Shown one piece after another: positions 9,300 through 20,400 of a DNA stretch of 24,356 bases; position 1 is the first letter of the stretch; every line of letters starts with the position of its first letter. The position numbers and the translations under genes were made by a program. The DNA comes from Priapulus caudatus (lineage: Eukaryota; Priapulida; Priapulimorpha; Priapulimorphida; Priapulidae). The stretch is taken from assembly GCF_000485595.1 (NCBI RefSeq), contig NW_014577180.1:1-24356 (forward strand), given 5' to 3'. Below the pieces are notes generated by a model. The model searched no databases. It had not been told where the DNA came from and was given only the letters and a program-made list of their open reading frames with translations.

Positions 9300-10540
9300 T
9301 AAATAGGTATTTTGAGCTCATTAGATAGCAACAGTCATTTGAAAGATAACACACTTTTCAGAATTAAAAAATTCCACCCCAGTAAGGAGTTATGGGCGTT
9401 TTCGTGGCGAAATTTTGACGCAGTTTGAGGAATCCAACTATATTGGCAAGGTATAGGAGCAAAACGGCACATTTTGGAGCACTTTTACTAAATTTTAGTG
9501 ACTTAATTAACGATATCTTCTACATTTCTCACCGAATTACCTTGATATTTCATATGAGGTATGTCCATACTAAAGGTAAGTAGTAGCCGTAATTTGACCT
9601 CTTGATGACCTTACCTGAATGACCTATGACGTCATCAAATTGACCACATCAGGTAAAAATTTATTTAAGTTACATCTCCTACCCTAAATTTGTTCTCATT
9701 TTAGTTTTAATCACTGTATTTGTTTTTTTTCAATAGTTATGTATTTATATGTGTATTCTACCTTAATCATACTGTTATTTTCAGTTTATTTGTTATTGTT
9801 GCCATGGAAACAGATCACCGATCGAACAACTTGGTTACCGATTGTGAATCCAATAGGGCTTCATTACATTTACATAAAAATAAATAATTTAAATAAAAAT
9901 GAAACATAATTATGTATGGTATGGAACAAATAAATCAATTATATCATATCTTTGTATGTGTGATACTTTGTTGTCGCAACAGTAATCATAATTACACTAT
10001 TATCGCCATTCACGCTTTGAACAATTAGCTTCTTTACGCTGAGGTAGTCTTGAGCAATACAATGGACACACACAGTTAAGAGAAAGAGAAACTAGTAACA
10101 TGTTTTTAAAATAGACTAAGATTATATTTATATAGTATTGCGGTTACATTTATATTATATTATGTATAGAATTTGAACCAACTCCCTCTAGACAGTGCAG
10201 ATGTATAGGATCCTTTGGTGGTAAATGTTGTATAGAGTTATACCTACCTGCAAACAAAATATGAATTACAACCAGCATTCCTCAGCATTCGGGAATATAG
10301 ACTGAATGAACAGAAGGCTATAATGAAATGTTACATATAACACTGACAGCAATATTATCATGCTGCAGTACTCATGCCTGCAGATAGGCTAGTTCCCGTT
10401 TCAGTTTCTCTCGTGCAGTTGGCTTTCATATTACTGACTTTGCTAATATAACTAACCAGTTATAGATAAGGTAAGTACTATTTTTAAACATTCTAATCAA
10501 TTTCACACAATTAAATATTATTTTAGTAACAAACTATCAT
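9300..10540. other. Non-coding sequence
   Basis: No exon is recognised in this 1.2 kb. It contains the DR5/CRE cluster annotated separately. The remainder is AT-rich, with words such as aattttgacgc and ttgatattt that are common in dispersed repeats. Nothing else is supported. Confidence 0.45.
9595..9634. promoter_or_regulatory. DR5 nuclear-receptor-like site, extra half-site and full CRE
   Basis: TGACCT at 9595 and 9606 are separated by exactly five bases. On the minus strand this is AGGTCA-N5-AGGTCA, the DR5 arrangement bound by RAR/RXR. A third TGACCT lies at 9620 and a perfect TGACGTCA CRE at 9627-9634. The motif match is exact, but function is unproven and the host sequence may itself be a repeat. 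Confidence 0.35.
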
Positions 10541-11240
10541 CTAGTTACGGTCAGGTGTCTTCAAAACTATAGTAATCAATACACGCGATGTCCTATGTAC
10601 AGTAGCGCACGGCCAGCTGAGCGCGGTTACAATGGCCTGCGTGCGCGCCAGTGCTGGCCTGTAGCAACAATTTGGCAGTGTTCCAAAACGACCCGTGCAT
10701 CTAATTTCTGCCCGTCCCGTTGAACTANNNNNNNNNNNNNNNNNNNNNNNNNGCTCCGCCCGACTTCTCGTATGCCATCTTAACGCACCAGTTGATGTTC
10801 TGATGGTGCCATTGATGATTATCACGATGTTATGTTATCTGGGATTCTGAAAACGCTCCGCCTTCGTGGCGTCAGCGGCGTGGCGTAGGCGGTCCGTGGC
10901 GAGCAATCTTCGTCATCTTGTGTGATTCGCGGTGACATACAGATTCTGTTACGCAACAGACGACATTGATGTTTTTTCATAAGAAAGTCAAGTTAGTCAA
11001 GGACCACTGTTTCTTCAAATAGAAACAAAGATCGAAGCTGTTGGATGAGTCTTTGTTTTGAGAATCGGTTTTGAGAGCGTGACGACGCATGTTTTCATAA
11101 TTGACAGCTATCAGGGCGTCGCTGCTTGATAGCAAAAACTTGCGTCTACCCCTGCGGTGCCGAGGGTGGCCGGCCCTCGATTCTCTTTTTGTGCAGACAA
11201 AACTTCGCAGAACAAACTTGGAAGCTCGCCACTGCTCAGC
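10541..11240. other. Non-coding stretch with 25-base assembly gap
   Basis: Ns occupy 10728-10752. The flanks are moderately CG-rich (for example 10855-10905, with repeated GGCG words). Open frames across this region on the minus strand are short and unrecognised. The gap length is probably only an estimate, so features spanning it cannot be judged. Confidence 0.6.
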
Positions 11241-11246
11241 ACTTAC

Positions 11247-11490
11247 CTTGACGGTGCACACGCCCTATAATATACCAGCTGCCAGCTCCATGCCAGTAGC
11301 TCCTACCAGCGCAACCAGCTGGTGTGGAGAGACGTCCATATGTACACCTAGTATATTCTAACCCTAGCAATACCGTTTTCTTGAGTACGTCGAGATCTAA
11401 GATGATCTTGCAGTGCAGGCCGTTCATCTTGCACGTCACACGTAGCAGGTCATTAATGCACCTGATATGTACAGGGTTCTTGTCGGGTAT
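11247..11490 (-). CDS. Candidate minus-strand exon of unknown gene
   Basis: On the minus strand an open frame runs from 11490 to 11247 and meets a canonical donor (CAAG then GTAAGT at 11246-11241). The first half reads like real protein (HIRCINDLLRVTCKMNGLHC, then KIILDLDVLKKT), with non-repetitive, GC-balanced codons. The second half is less convincing. An earlier donor GTATTG after KKT is also possible. The acceptor could be the AG before GTGCATTAATG (near 11463). I do not recognise the family and found no partner exon. Confidence 0.3.
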
Positions 11491-11893
11491 TTACATTACT
11501 ATCCAGTTATCATAAGTGACAGGGAAAGTTGTACGTCGCAGAGTAGTTGTAGTGTAGCGGCACTTGCTGTATGAAACTGAGGCCATAGACTGATAATAGG
11601 CTAAAGGCTTAGTAAGCTACGTAAGTGTACTGGGACCGGCGGTAAATTAACGACGAGGCTATCTCATACTTCATTCCATGAAAGGGTCATGCTAATAACC
11701 AGAAATGAATTAGACCTGAGGCCCCTGTACGTGTTCCAAATTGTATATTTATCACGTACAGGTTATTCTTGTACGTGTGCCTATAGCCTAGAGTCCCTCA
11801 CGATATAAGTACATGTCATTGCGATGTAATGTGTTTGGCGCGGTTTATGCATGTATTGCTACGTGCTTTCTGCGGGCTTATATCAGCATTAGT

Positions 11894-11940
11894 CACCTCG
11901 ATGGGTAATCGAGGTGGGACCGAGCTCCAGTCTATATAAG
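11894..11940 (+). promoter_or_regulatory. TATA-type core promoter candidate with upstream hairpin
   Basis: A strong TATA box, TATATAAG at 11933-11940, is preceded by a perfect 9-bp inverted repeat (CACCTCGAT, loop GGGTA, ATCGAGGTG; 11894-11916) and a G/C-rich spacer. A start site near 11963-11968 would be expected. What it transcribes is unclear; small ORFs follow. Confidence 0.4.
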
Positions 11941-12132
11941 CCTTTGTCACTTGCCAGCCGATGTTCCAAGACTTACTGCAGGAAAGGGTTTCGCGAAGCT
12001 GCGAGAATTTCGATCAGTCCCTTTCTTGAATTTTTGCGTCCCACAGCGGTCGATGACGAAACGGCAGCTCGGGGTTTACGACGAGCAGAAATTATGCTTT
12101 TTATAACAAGTCAACACTGTTTCAGGGTCCAA

Positions 12133-12351
12133 ATGTCTGACCCGTCTGTTCCGACCCCAGCTAAGAGAATTGCGGCCACCTTGTTCGGCATGGCAGCTAT
12201 GGGATCCGTGGCGCCGCCAAGTTCATTCGGGCGCACGATCCACATAGCTGCCAGCGCTGCATACTGTCTGAGGAAACGTTCCCAAGTGGGAACAGCGGTC
12301 GCGTGCGGCCTTGCGCGGGAATTGCGCGCAAGAATCTGCGAACATTACTAA
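12133..12351 (+). CDS. Small ORF, unknown (72 aa)
   Basis: ATG at 12133 opens a 72-codon frame (MSDPSVPTPAKRIAATLFGM...) that ends in TAA. It lies 190 bp downstream of the TATA box in a CG-rich stretch, just after a ttcag acceptor-like site. The frame is also open upstream to 11914. It is alanine- and arginine-rich with no recognised domain. It could be a small gene, an exon, or simply an open frame caused by base composition. Confidence 0.2.
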   Translation: MSDPSVPTPAKRIAATLFGMAAMGSVAPPSSFGRTIHIAASAAYCLRKRSQVGTAVACGLARELRARICEHY

Positions 12352-12528
12352 GCGCTTGGGGGATTGGCGAAACACCGTCCTTTCGGCACACGGCTTCTCT
12401 AGTATGCGCCGTCTCAGTCTGGATATTCCAATAATAATGTTTCAATAGTGTTTTACCGTTCGTTCTAAAGATTCTGGAGTTGTACTGTTGTTTATGTGCA
12501 AAATACCAGGCCAAATTTTTAGACTGGG

Positions 12529-12640
12529 CAAAATGGCGCCGACGTTTTTATTCTACGGGATTTGGTGTCTTTGAATGGCCCGTCCCGTTGTTCGAATAAC
12601 TGCCAGAGGAGGAAGTCGAATGCTTGGGCTCAAATGAAAG
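12529..12640 (+). promoter_or_regulatory. Possible TSS and non-coding first exon of the SAMD3-like gene
   Basis: AAAATGGCGCC at 12530-12540 resembles the YY1-type initiator element seen at TATA-less starts. A canonical donor GTAAGT begins at 12641 after CAAATGAAAG. Reading frames from its ATGs stop quickly, so it would be 5' UTR spliced to the exon at 14301. This is inferred from position (1.7 kb upstream, same strand) and motif; other starts (see 13362) are possible. Confidence 0.3.
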
Positions 12641-14300
12641 GTAAGTGATCACGGGTCGGAGTCTCGGCCGTTAGTGGAAACCTTCTCCTGCTAGTTAAAT
12701 CGCAATATTGAAATATTCTTTGAGTTGTTGCTGAGTCGAAAATAGCTGACATTTAAGCTGTAATACGCTGTAGAAGACAGAAGAAGTTTCAACATCGAAT
12801 TTAGAAAGTATCATGTGTATTTACAGTGTTTTCATGTACTTTGAGAATTATAAAGTTTAGCTATACTGAAGTGAGTTACGCTAGCGTGTCGAACTGTGCA
12901 CCGCGCTGTAGAAAAATAATTTTCCCTTTTCGCTGGTTCATGCCCTGACATTAATTTGGAAGTTATCGCGACCCATAGATGGCGCAACGAGTCCATCTAC
13001 GTACCATTTTCAAGTTTAAAAAAAAACAAGGAAAAGGATGCGCGCCGAGCCACACACCAACAAAAACGAGCATTTGGATTTATTTTCGCCCTACGTGCAA
13101 AGTCGAAAGGCTTATGCAATCGCCACAACTCCTCAATTGACCGATTATGCGGCTTTCTGTTGTACCCAGAGGGCCTCGGGAAGATGTTTCTAAATAGAGG
13201 GCAGCGAATAAGTCATTGTGCTTCGCTTCGCGCGGATATCCGGGCTGCAGATCGTCTAGTGATTATAATGAGCTATAATACTTATAAAAATTTATTAGTT
13301 ATCATAATTAAATATTGCTCCAAAGTTGAACTAATGCCGTTTTGCTCAAATTCCTCATTGCGACGTCACGTGACCCCTATCGCAGTGCCACCTACACTCC
13401 CGCGCATTCTTTATCTTCAATTTTCCGTTGTCTTCTCACGAAAACCGGTTTTTATTCATGATTATTCTGGCTCATATCACGGCCCATCACGCATCTATTC
13501 AGGTAATATTTTATCTATTGTTGGGAGCGGTATTCACACAATATTCTAGTCAGTGTAGTTCATTGTCGCATGGTAATAATTGTGTGTAATAATCTTCAAC
13601 TTGTGAATTAAAAAAATTATACCATAAAATGGCGGCGTGACTAATTGCCGAAATCAACCTCCTATGACTCCGATAGCCATGATGGGGCAAGATGAAGATG
13701 CTTATTAAAATAGTAACCATCACCACGGGGCCTACACTGCTGTACTTTTCCTGTAAAAATTGTTGGATTGCAAATTTGTGCAGATTCTGTGAATTGGTTG
13801 GGCTCAAAGTATAGTGCAAGTCAAAAGTAGTGCAGACTATACCTTACCCTAGCCACAAGTTCCCTTCTCGCTTAACACTACGTTAACAGTTAACAGTTAA
13901 CGTGTAACAGTCGGAGAGCCTGGGCGGGCTAACCTTACCCATGCTCCAATATACAAAACTATGTATTACTACACCAAAGGCACTAATTCGACTCTTACTA
14001 CCTACCTAGGCCAGGTATAGGCCTACTTAGGCCAAGGAGGGTTTTGAAGTGGTGTTTTTTTTCGGGATCATTCATATTCGTATAGGCCTATTGATTAAAA
14101 TACCATTAAAATAAGCTTTCAGTTATGTAGTATATCTACCTATATCTTATATTGCTAAAAGCTTTTAATTATTAACATATCTATGCTATTTTATGCATTA
14201 ATAGGATATAATATTGTGTTTATACGGTACATGAGCAGATATTTTTGTGTTGTATAAATTTCAAAATGCTTTAAATTTTCACTGTTATTTTTTGTTATAG
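12641..14300. other. Presumed first intron / 5' region of the SAMD3-like gene
   Basis: No confident exon. A 198-codon frame without a usable early ATG (12956-13549) looks fortuitous. A second YY1-like AAAATGGCGGC lies at 13626, a donor-like GTAATA at 13503, and a TTAACAG triplet repeat with palindromic TTAAC words near 13880-13900. AGGCCTA words are frequent at 14010-14090. Confidence 0.4.
13362..13374. promoter_or_regulatory. GACGTCACGTGAC: overlapping CRE-like and GTCACGTGAC palindrome
   Basis: GTCACGTGAC (13365-13374) is a perfect palindrome. It equals the E-box form known as the CLEAR element, bound by TFEB/MITF/USF-type bHLH-ZIP factors. It overlaps a CRE-like GACGTCA. It lies in a CG-richer part upstream of the SAMD3-like coding exons. 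The motif is certain; the role is a guess. Confidence 0.35.
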
Positions 14301-14408
14301 ACCTCTGTTGTGCGACATACTTCACTACATACTGCTTGAGACCTACTGATTGACATACTGATTGAGACCTACACTACACCTACTGCTTGAGATACTGATC
14401 TGCTGAAC

Positions 14409-17400
14409 ATGGACAATGTTGTCCGTATGGTGTACCGGGTACATGTAAACCAATCACACTTCATATTTTAATACTGACTGAAAGTAATTTAATTTTTAGC
14501 CCACTTGATGGGCTATTGCATTCTAAAGTCGTCTGGCGTCCGTCCGTCCGTAGACAGATTAGTTTTCAGGGGAAGTTTTCATAACCGTATAAGCTAGAAT
14601 TCCCAAATTTGGTATGAGCATGTATCCCCATGGGTCTGTCGAATCCAAGATGGCCGCCTGGCGGTCATTTTGAATGCCAAAATCGCACTTTTTGACTTCA
14701 GTACCGGGAAGTTTTTTTTAACCGTAGCAGTTATGAGGCTGATATTTTGCATGAAGATGTACCACTATGTTACCTGAAAAAAATTATGAAGGACCGATTT
14801 TGTCAGAATAAAAATCTCTCTTGTTCATAATTTAGTTACATAATGAATTGCAATATTATAGTGCGTCACGAGGTCTATCACTGTGAAAAGTTTCATGATG
14901 ATCCAATCCAAGATGGCCACCAGGTGGCCATTTACGTTCAAATGAGAACTAGTCAACAAAAAAACGAAAAATCATCATATCATCTTTCCTATTAATAATT
15001 CACTTACATAATGAATTGCAAACTTGTAGCTTGTGATGAGATCTACTAGGGTGCGAAATTTCAGGACGATTGATTTCTTCGTTTCGCCACCAGGGGGCCT
15101 CGAATTGCCGAAAGTTTGCAAAAAAATCTGAAAATTCTAGACATTCTCCATCATATCATCTTTCCTATTAATAATTCACTTACATAATGAATTGGAAACT
15201 TGTAGCCTGTGATGAGATCTACTAGGGTGCGAAATTTTAGGCAGTTTCAATTTCAAAAATCAATACCCAATGGCAAGTGGGCCAGGGACCCATGGACCCC
15301 TAGTTTGTTTAATCAGTCCCCCAGATGGCTGATTGGTGGCCATTTTGTATGCCGAAATCTAACTCGTTCAAGTATTAATAAAGTTGTTGTTTTCTATTTA
15401 GACGATCCCATCAAAATGGTCCGTTGAACATGTTGTTGAATGGCTCGGGAAGAATAAACTAGATGGAGCTAAGGACTATTTCATCAGTAAGTGACTATTT
15501 GTGCCATATCGCATAATACTAGGAAAATGGAGGTGTTTAGATGCCAAAGATGCCCAGTGCAAAAGTTTTCATTATCGAAAATTATCGAACATTTGGGATT
15601 GTTGCACCAGCATGAACCAGACTTTGGAGTGACTTGCTATATAACTGGATGTGGCCGACATTTCAACAAATTCACCTCATACAGAAGTCATATGTATAGA
15701 AAACATGACTTTCGAAGGTTTCCTGTTCGAGAAGGAAATGAGGAAGACATGGAAGTTGAAGGAGTTAATAATGAGGACGATATGGATGACAATGACAGAG
15801 ATGAACTAGAATTCAATGCTGGAGACGTAGGACATGAAGAATATGTAGATGTTGTAGATGTCGATGCACTACTTGGTGATCTGAAGAAACATTTCTGTTT
15901 GTTTCTCTTGAACTTGCAAGAAAAACATGCTCTACCTAAAGTTGTGCAAACTACTGTTGTTGAGGAAATTAAATTTCTTCTTGAAATGTTCTCTCAACAT
16001 TATACCACATCGATACGTCAAAAGTTGAGAGAACGGAACATAAATATTGAGGAGGATGATGATATGCAGGAACTTCTCAGTAATGACAACGTGTTCCTGG
16101 AAGCTTTTCAGTCATTTACTACAGACTACCAGGTACTGAAGTATTGTAGTGAAAACCTTGGATTGATTGATGCAGTGGAATACGTGCTACCAGGTAATGA
16201 GAGACACACGATGCAATACGTCCCCTTACTCAGTCTGCTGCAAAGAATCTTGGGCAACAGTGATGTGTGGGAAAATGTCAACCGGCAGCGTCCACCTAGT
16301 GACGGAGTACTTTATGATTACCAAGACGGTGATATATTCAAAAAACACGAGTTGTTTGCAAAATCCTGTAACAGTTTACTCATAAATTTGTATACAGATG
16401 AATTCGAAATAGTGAATCCGCTTGGGTCGAAGAAGACAATACATAAAATGAGTGCATTTTACTTCACGCTTGGCAACCTGGAACCAAAGTATCGCTCTCA
16501 GTTGAAATTTATTCATTTGCTGCTGATGGTGAAATACAAATATGTGACAGAGCATTCATATGCTGAAATTCTGAAGCCATTGATACGCGACCTTAAGCTG
16601 TTGGAAGACCAGGGTCTCACATTTAATGTTGATGAACAGATGCAACAGCATGTCTACGGATCACTGGCTACTGTGTCATCGGACAACTTATCTGCACATT
16701 GTATTGCTGGATTTTCTGGGTCGTTTTCTAGTGGGTGTGTGTGTCGGTTTTGCATGATAGCCCATGGGAGTTTATCGGAAAGTGCCACAGAGGCGACATT
16801 GCGCATTCGAACTGAGGAAACACAAACTTATCATCTGGCAGCAGTATTGGAAAATCGTGCAAATTCAACAATTTATGGTGTGAATGGGCCGTGTCCATTC
16901 GCGGAATTGCGGTACTTTAAAGTGACTGATGGATTTCCTCCAGACATAATGCACGACATTCTTGAAGGAGTTGTTCCACTTGTTATAAAACTGGTCATAT
17001 GCAAAATGGTGTCGGATAATGTATTCACATTGAACCAATTGAATGCAGAAATCACCAGTTTTCAGTTTGGACAGAATGACAAGTCAAACATACCATCGGC
17101 TATACCAGGAACAATTCTTCGCGATGGGAAACTTCCGGGAAAGGCTTCAGAGAAGTGGTGCCTTGTTAGACTGTTGCCATTGATTAAGAAAGATTTCATT
17201 CCTGAAAATAGTGCACACTGGAACCATATTCTACTGCTATGCGAAATAATGGAGATTATCTTTGCTCCAGCAGTTGAGAGAGATTCCTTGCCATACTTGG
17301 AGTTTTTGATCAAAGGTTTCTTGACAGAATTCAACAGTCTATATCCCGATAGATTTACACCGAAGGTTCATTATCTTGTGCACTATCCACGCCTAATACA

Positions 17401-20400
17401 GCAATTTGGACCTTTGCGGGAGTTATGGTGCATGCGATTTGAAGCAAAACACCAATATTTCAAGAGGATTGCTGGGAATATGTACAATTTCAAGAATCCA
17501 GCACTTACCCTTGCTTCTCATCACCAGTTGTACCAGTGCTGGCAGCTGAATACATCTGATTACTTGGGAAAGACAATCAAACCTATTGGTGCAGTGAGTG
17601 ATCTTACAATTGCGAGGTTACCAATGGGATTGCAGCAGGAGATTGGGTTAGAACTACAGAACATCACCAAGGTTAACAATATCATCGCTAATCACATGCA
17701 ATACCATGTGCGAGACTTCATTGTTGTGCGCATCCAAGATACTGGCATACCGGTGTTCATGAAAGTTGTATATATTCTGAAAATCGAAGAAAAGTGGCAT
17801 TTATGCAGTAGACTGTTCCGAGCAATAGCATACACAGAAGGAGAGCACGGATATAGGATAAAAAACACGGATATATGGTTGAAACTGTTGCCACAAGATC
17901 ACCACGACACCAACATCCTTGATGCATATGTGGACAATGATGGAGATTATATTGTCATGCTGAAACATAGACCATTATACATGTACGTCGTGTTCCTTAA
18001 TTTGCCAAATACTACACAACAAGTATACCCATGTATGTAGGCCTACATGGTTTGTCGATTTTCTGATCTCCCAAAACATGTCTGGGTTAATATTGTGAAG
18101 ATGAAAACATTTCCAGATTATATTCATTTCTAGAATTAACGTCAGGGTACACGATTGGCAGAGAAAATGGGCATTTTTTAACTTCTTTATCATCCAATTT
18201 TTTTTTAAATAGAAAAATTTACATGAATGACCATTTAGAGTAGTAAATATAGGTTTTTCTTGAGAGTCTGCCAATCGGGTACCCTCTGCCAATCGGGTAC
18301 CCTGACGTTACATCTTTGTGCTTAGTCGAATAATACATCTTTTTACATTTATAATTTTAGATCATGAAATTGATGGAGAGACCTTGTTTGGATTGACGGA
18401 GACCATGGTGGGGAACATCTATCCAAGGCTCAAGGAACAAGTGGCATTCTTGAAGGCTGTTGCGTCACTCAAGGAGCAAGAGTGAGTTTTATTTGATGTT
18501 TATGCATGAATCTAAGATGAATCCAGATTATCCACTGTGCCAATTTCATTTGACTCTAATTTGATGATGGTGCCTGGTTTCATATTAGTCTGTACATTCT
18601 ACTTATTAGGTCATGGAGCAATCCATAGACTTATAAGGTGGATAGTACGTCATGGAGCAATCCATAGACTTATAAGGTGGGGACACTATCATACACAGAA
18701 ATCATACACCATAAACTATGATTTTCAGCAAACACGTTCCCAGTGCCAAAGTTACCCGTAAGCGACAGCTGAATAAGCGAAACCAGGAGAATAGGAAAAA
18801 GAGGGCACTGGAATTGGATTCTAAAGTGCATGAACTGCACCATACCGTCCAACAGAAAGACATTACAATAAACAAACTGAAAGCTGCTGCAATAGTACCC
18901 AAAATGAACAATTTCCGAAAACCCTTCAGTGCGAAGCATCAGACTGTTCGATCTGTTGTCTTCGGCAGAACAGAAAAATCTAGTCACGAATTAAGTCGTG
19001 TTGCTGCACAGAACAATGTCCTTCGATCCCTTGAGAATATGCCAGTGAAACTTGAGAGCCATGCCATTGAAAAAGATCCAAACACCAGTAGTATGTGGTC
19101 TGGGGTGTATGGGGTTGTATCTGTCGTTACCTTGAAATTGATTGGTGGAGGCTTTCCAGTGGCAGCTAAAGCAGCTAAACATGGTGACTTAATGCTCGAA
19201 GCAAAAGTTTTGCTTCACTTACAAGGGAGTAACAAATCTATTCCATTTCTTTATGGCATGATTGGCAACAGAACAATCATAATGGAATTGATTGACAAAA
19301 CGGACTGCACACTGTATTCCTATGTGAAGAGAAATGCCTTCCCAAAAACCACATGGTTAAATATAAGTTTCTGTCTAGCTGATGCTCTTGTCTATATTCA
19401 CATGAAGGGAGTTCTACATAACGACCTTCATGCGAAGAATATTCTCATCTGCCCCAATACGACACCAAAAATCATTGATTTTGGAAATGCCACCATGGTA
19501 TCTAAACCGCGCATGTATTTCTTGTCACCTGCTGAGAAGGAAACATATAACAGCAACCACAAACAGATCGCATTTGAGTTGCGCAATGGTGATGGTGAAG
19601 CCCAGTCTGAAGTTACAGACATTTATTCACTTGGGCGTATTTATAAACTGTTAGTAAATGAAGTACAGATTAGTCAGTTGATCAGCATTTCCAACTCTTG
19701 TAGAAACCATGAACCCGCGAAACGGCCGTCTGCATGTTATGTTGCAGAATTGATTCATGGACTTTAGTTAAGAGTGAAATTATATTGCAAAATTGATTGA
19801 AAGTTTATTGCGTTAAAGTATTGTACATGTATATGTGACCTTGACCTACCTAAATAAAAATGATTTGATACACAAAATAAGCCCTATTAAGAAATCTTCG
19901 TCTATTCTACAATTAGCTAATCTCTAAACAACTGAGGAAAATGTGGTACGCCAGGGGAATTAATGTCCAATACCGTATGTATTCCTTGTAATAAGTTTCA
20001 ATCCAATTCTCGCAATTCTAAACATTTTACACAGTACAGTACTTGTTTCTGGATCTCTGTTAAATTAGACATTTATTTCAGGTTAAAGACTGTGGCAACC
20101 ATAGACGACGAACTGGTACCTGTGTACGAGTCCGACTCCACACACGTTCTGGAAGCCAGTCCTAGTCCTAGTCGAGGATCATCGCCAACCCTTCCACGCA
20201 TACCAGCCTCACTGCAGAAACATCTTGAGGCCGAGGACCCTGATTTCATGAGCAACACAAAGAGCGCCAAACGCAGCAGACTGGTGACGATTTTAGCGGA
20301 ACACCTAATGGATAAATATGAATTGTAAGTTTTAAAAATTCGAATCCATTTTTGCTGACCGGCATTGACATTACAAAATTCAAGTTATTTCTTTGTAACG

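Noticed and set aside
10541-10825. 94-codon minus-strand ORF crossing the Ns
   Set aside because: It spans the assembly gap and has no recognisable domain; it cannot be trusted.
12956-13549. 198-codon plus-strand open frame
   Set aside because: It has no ATG near its 5' end, no recognisable domain and mixed composition. It lies in what seems to be the 5' region of the SAMD3-like gene.
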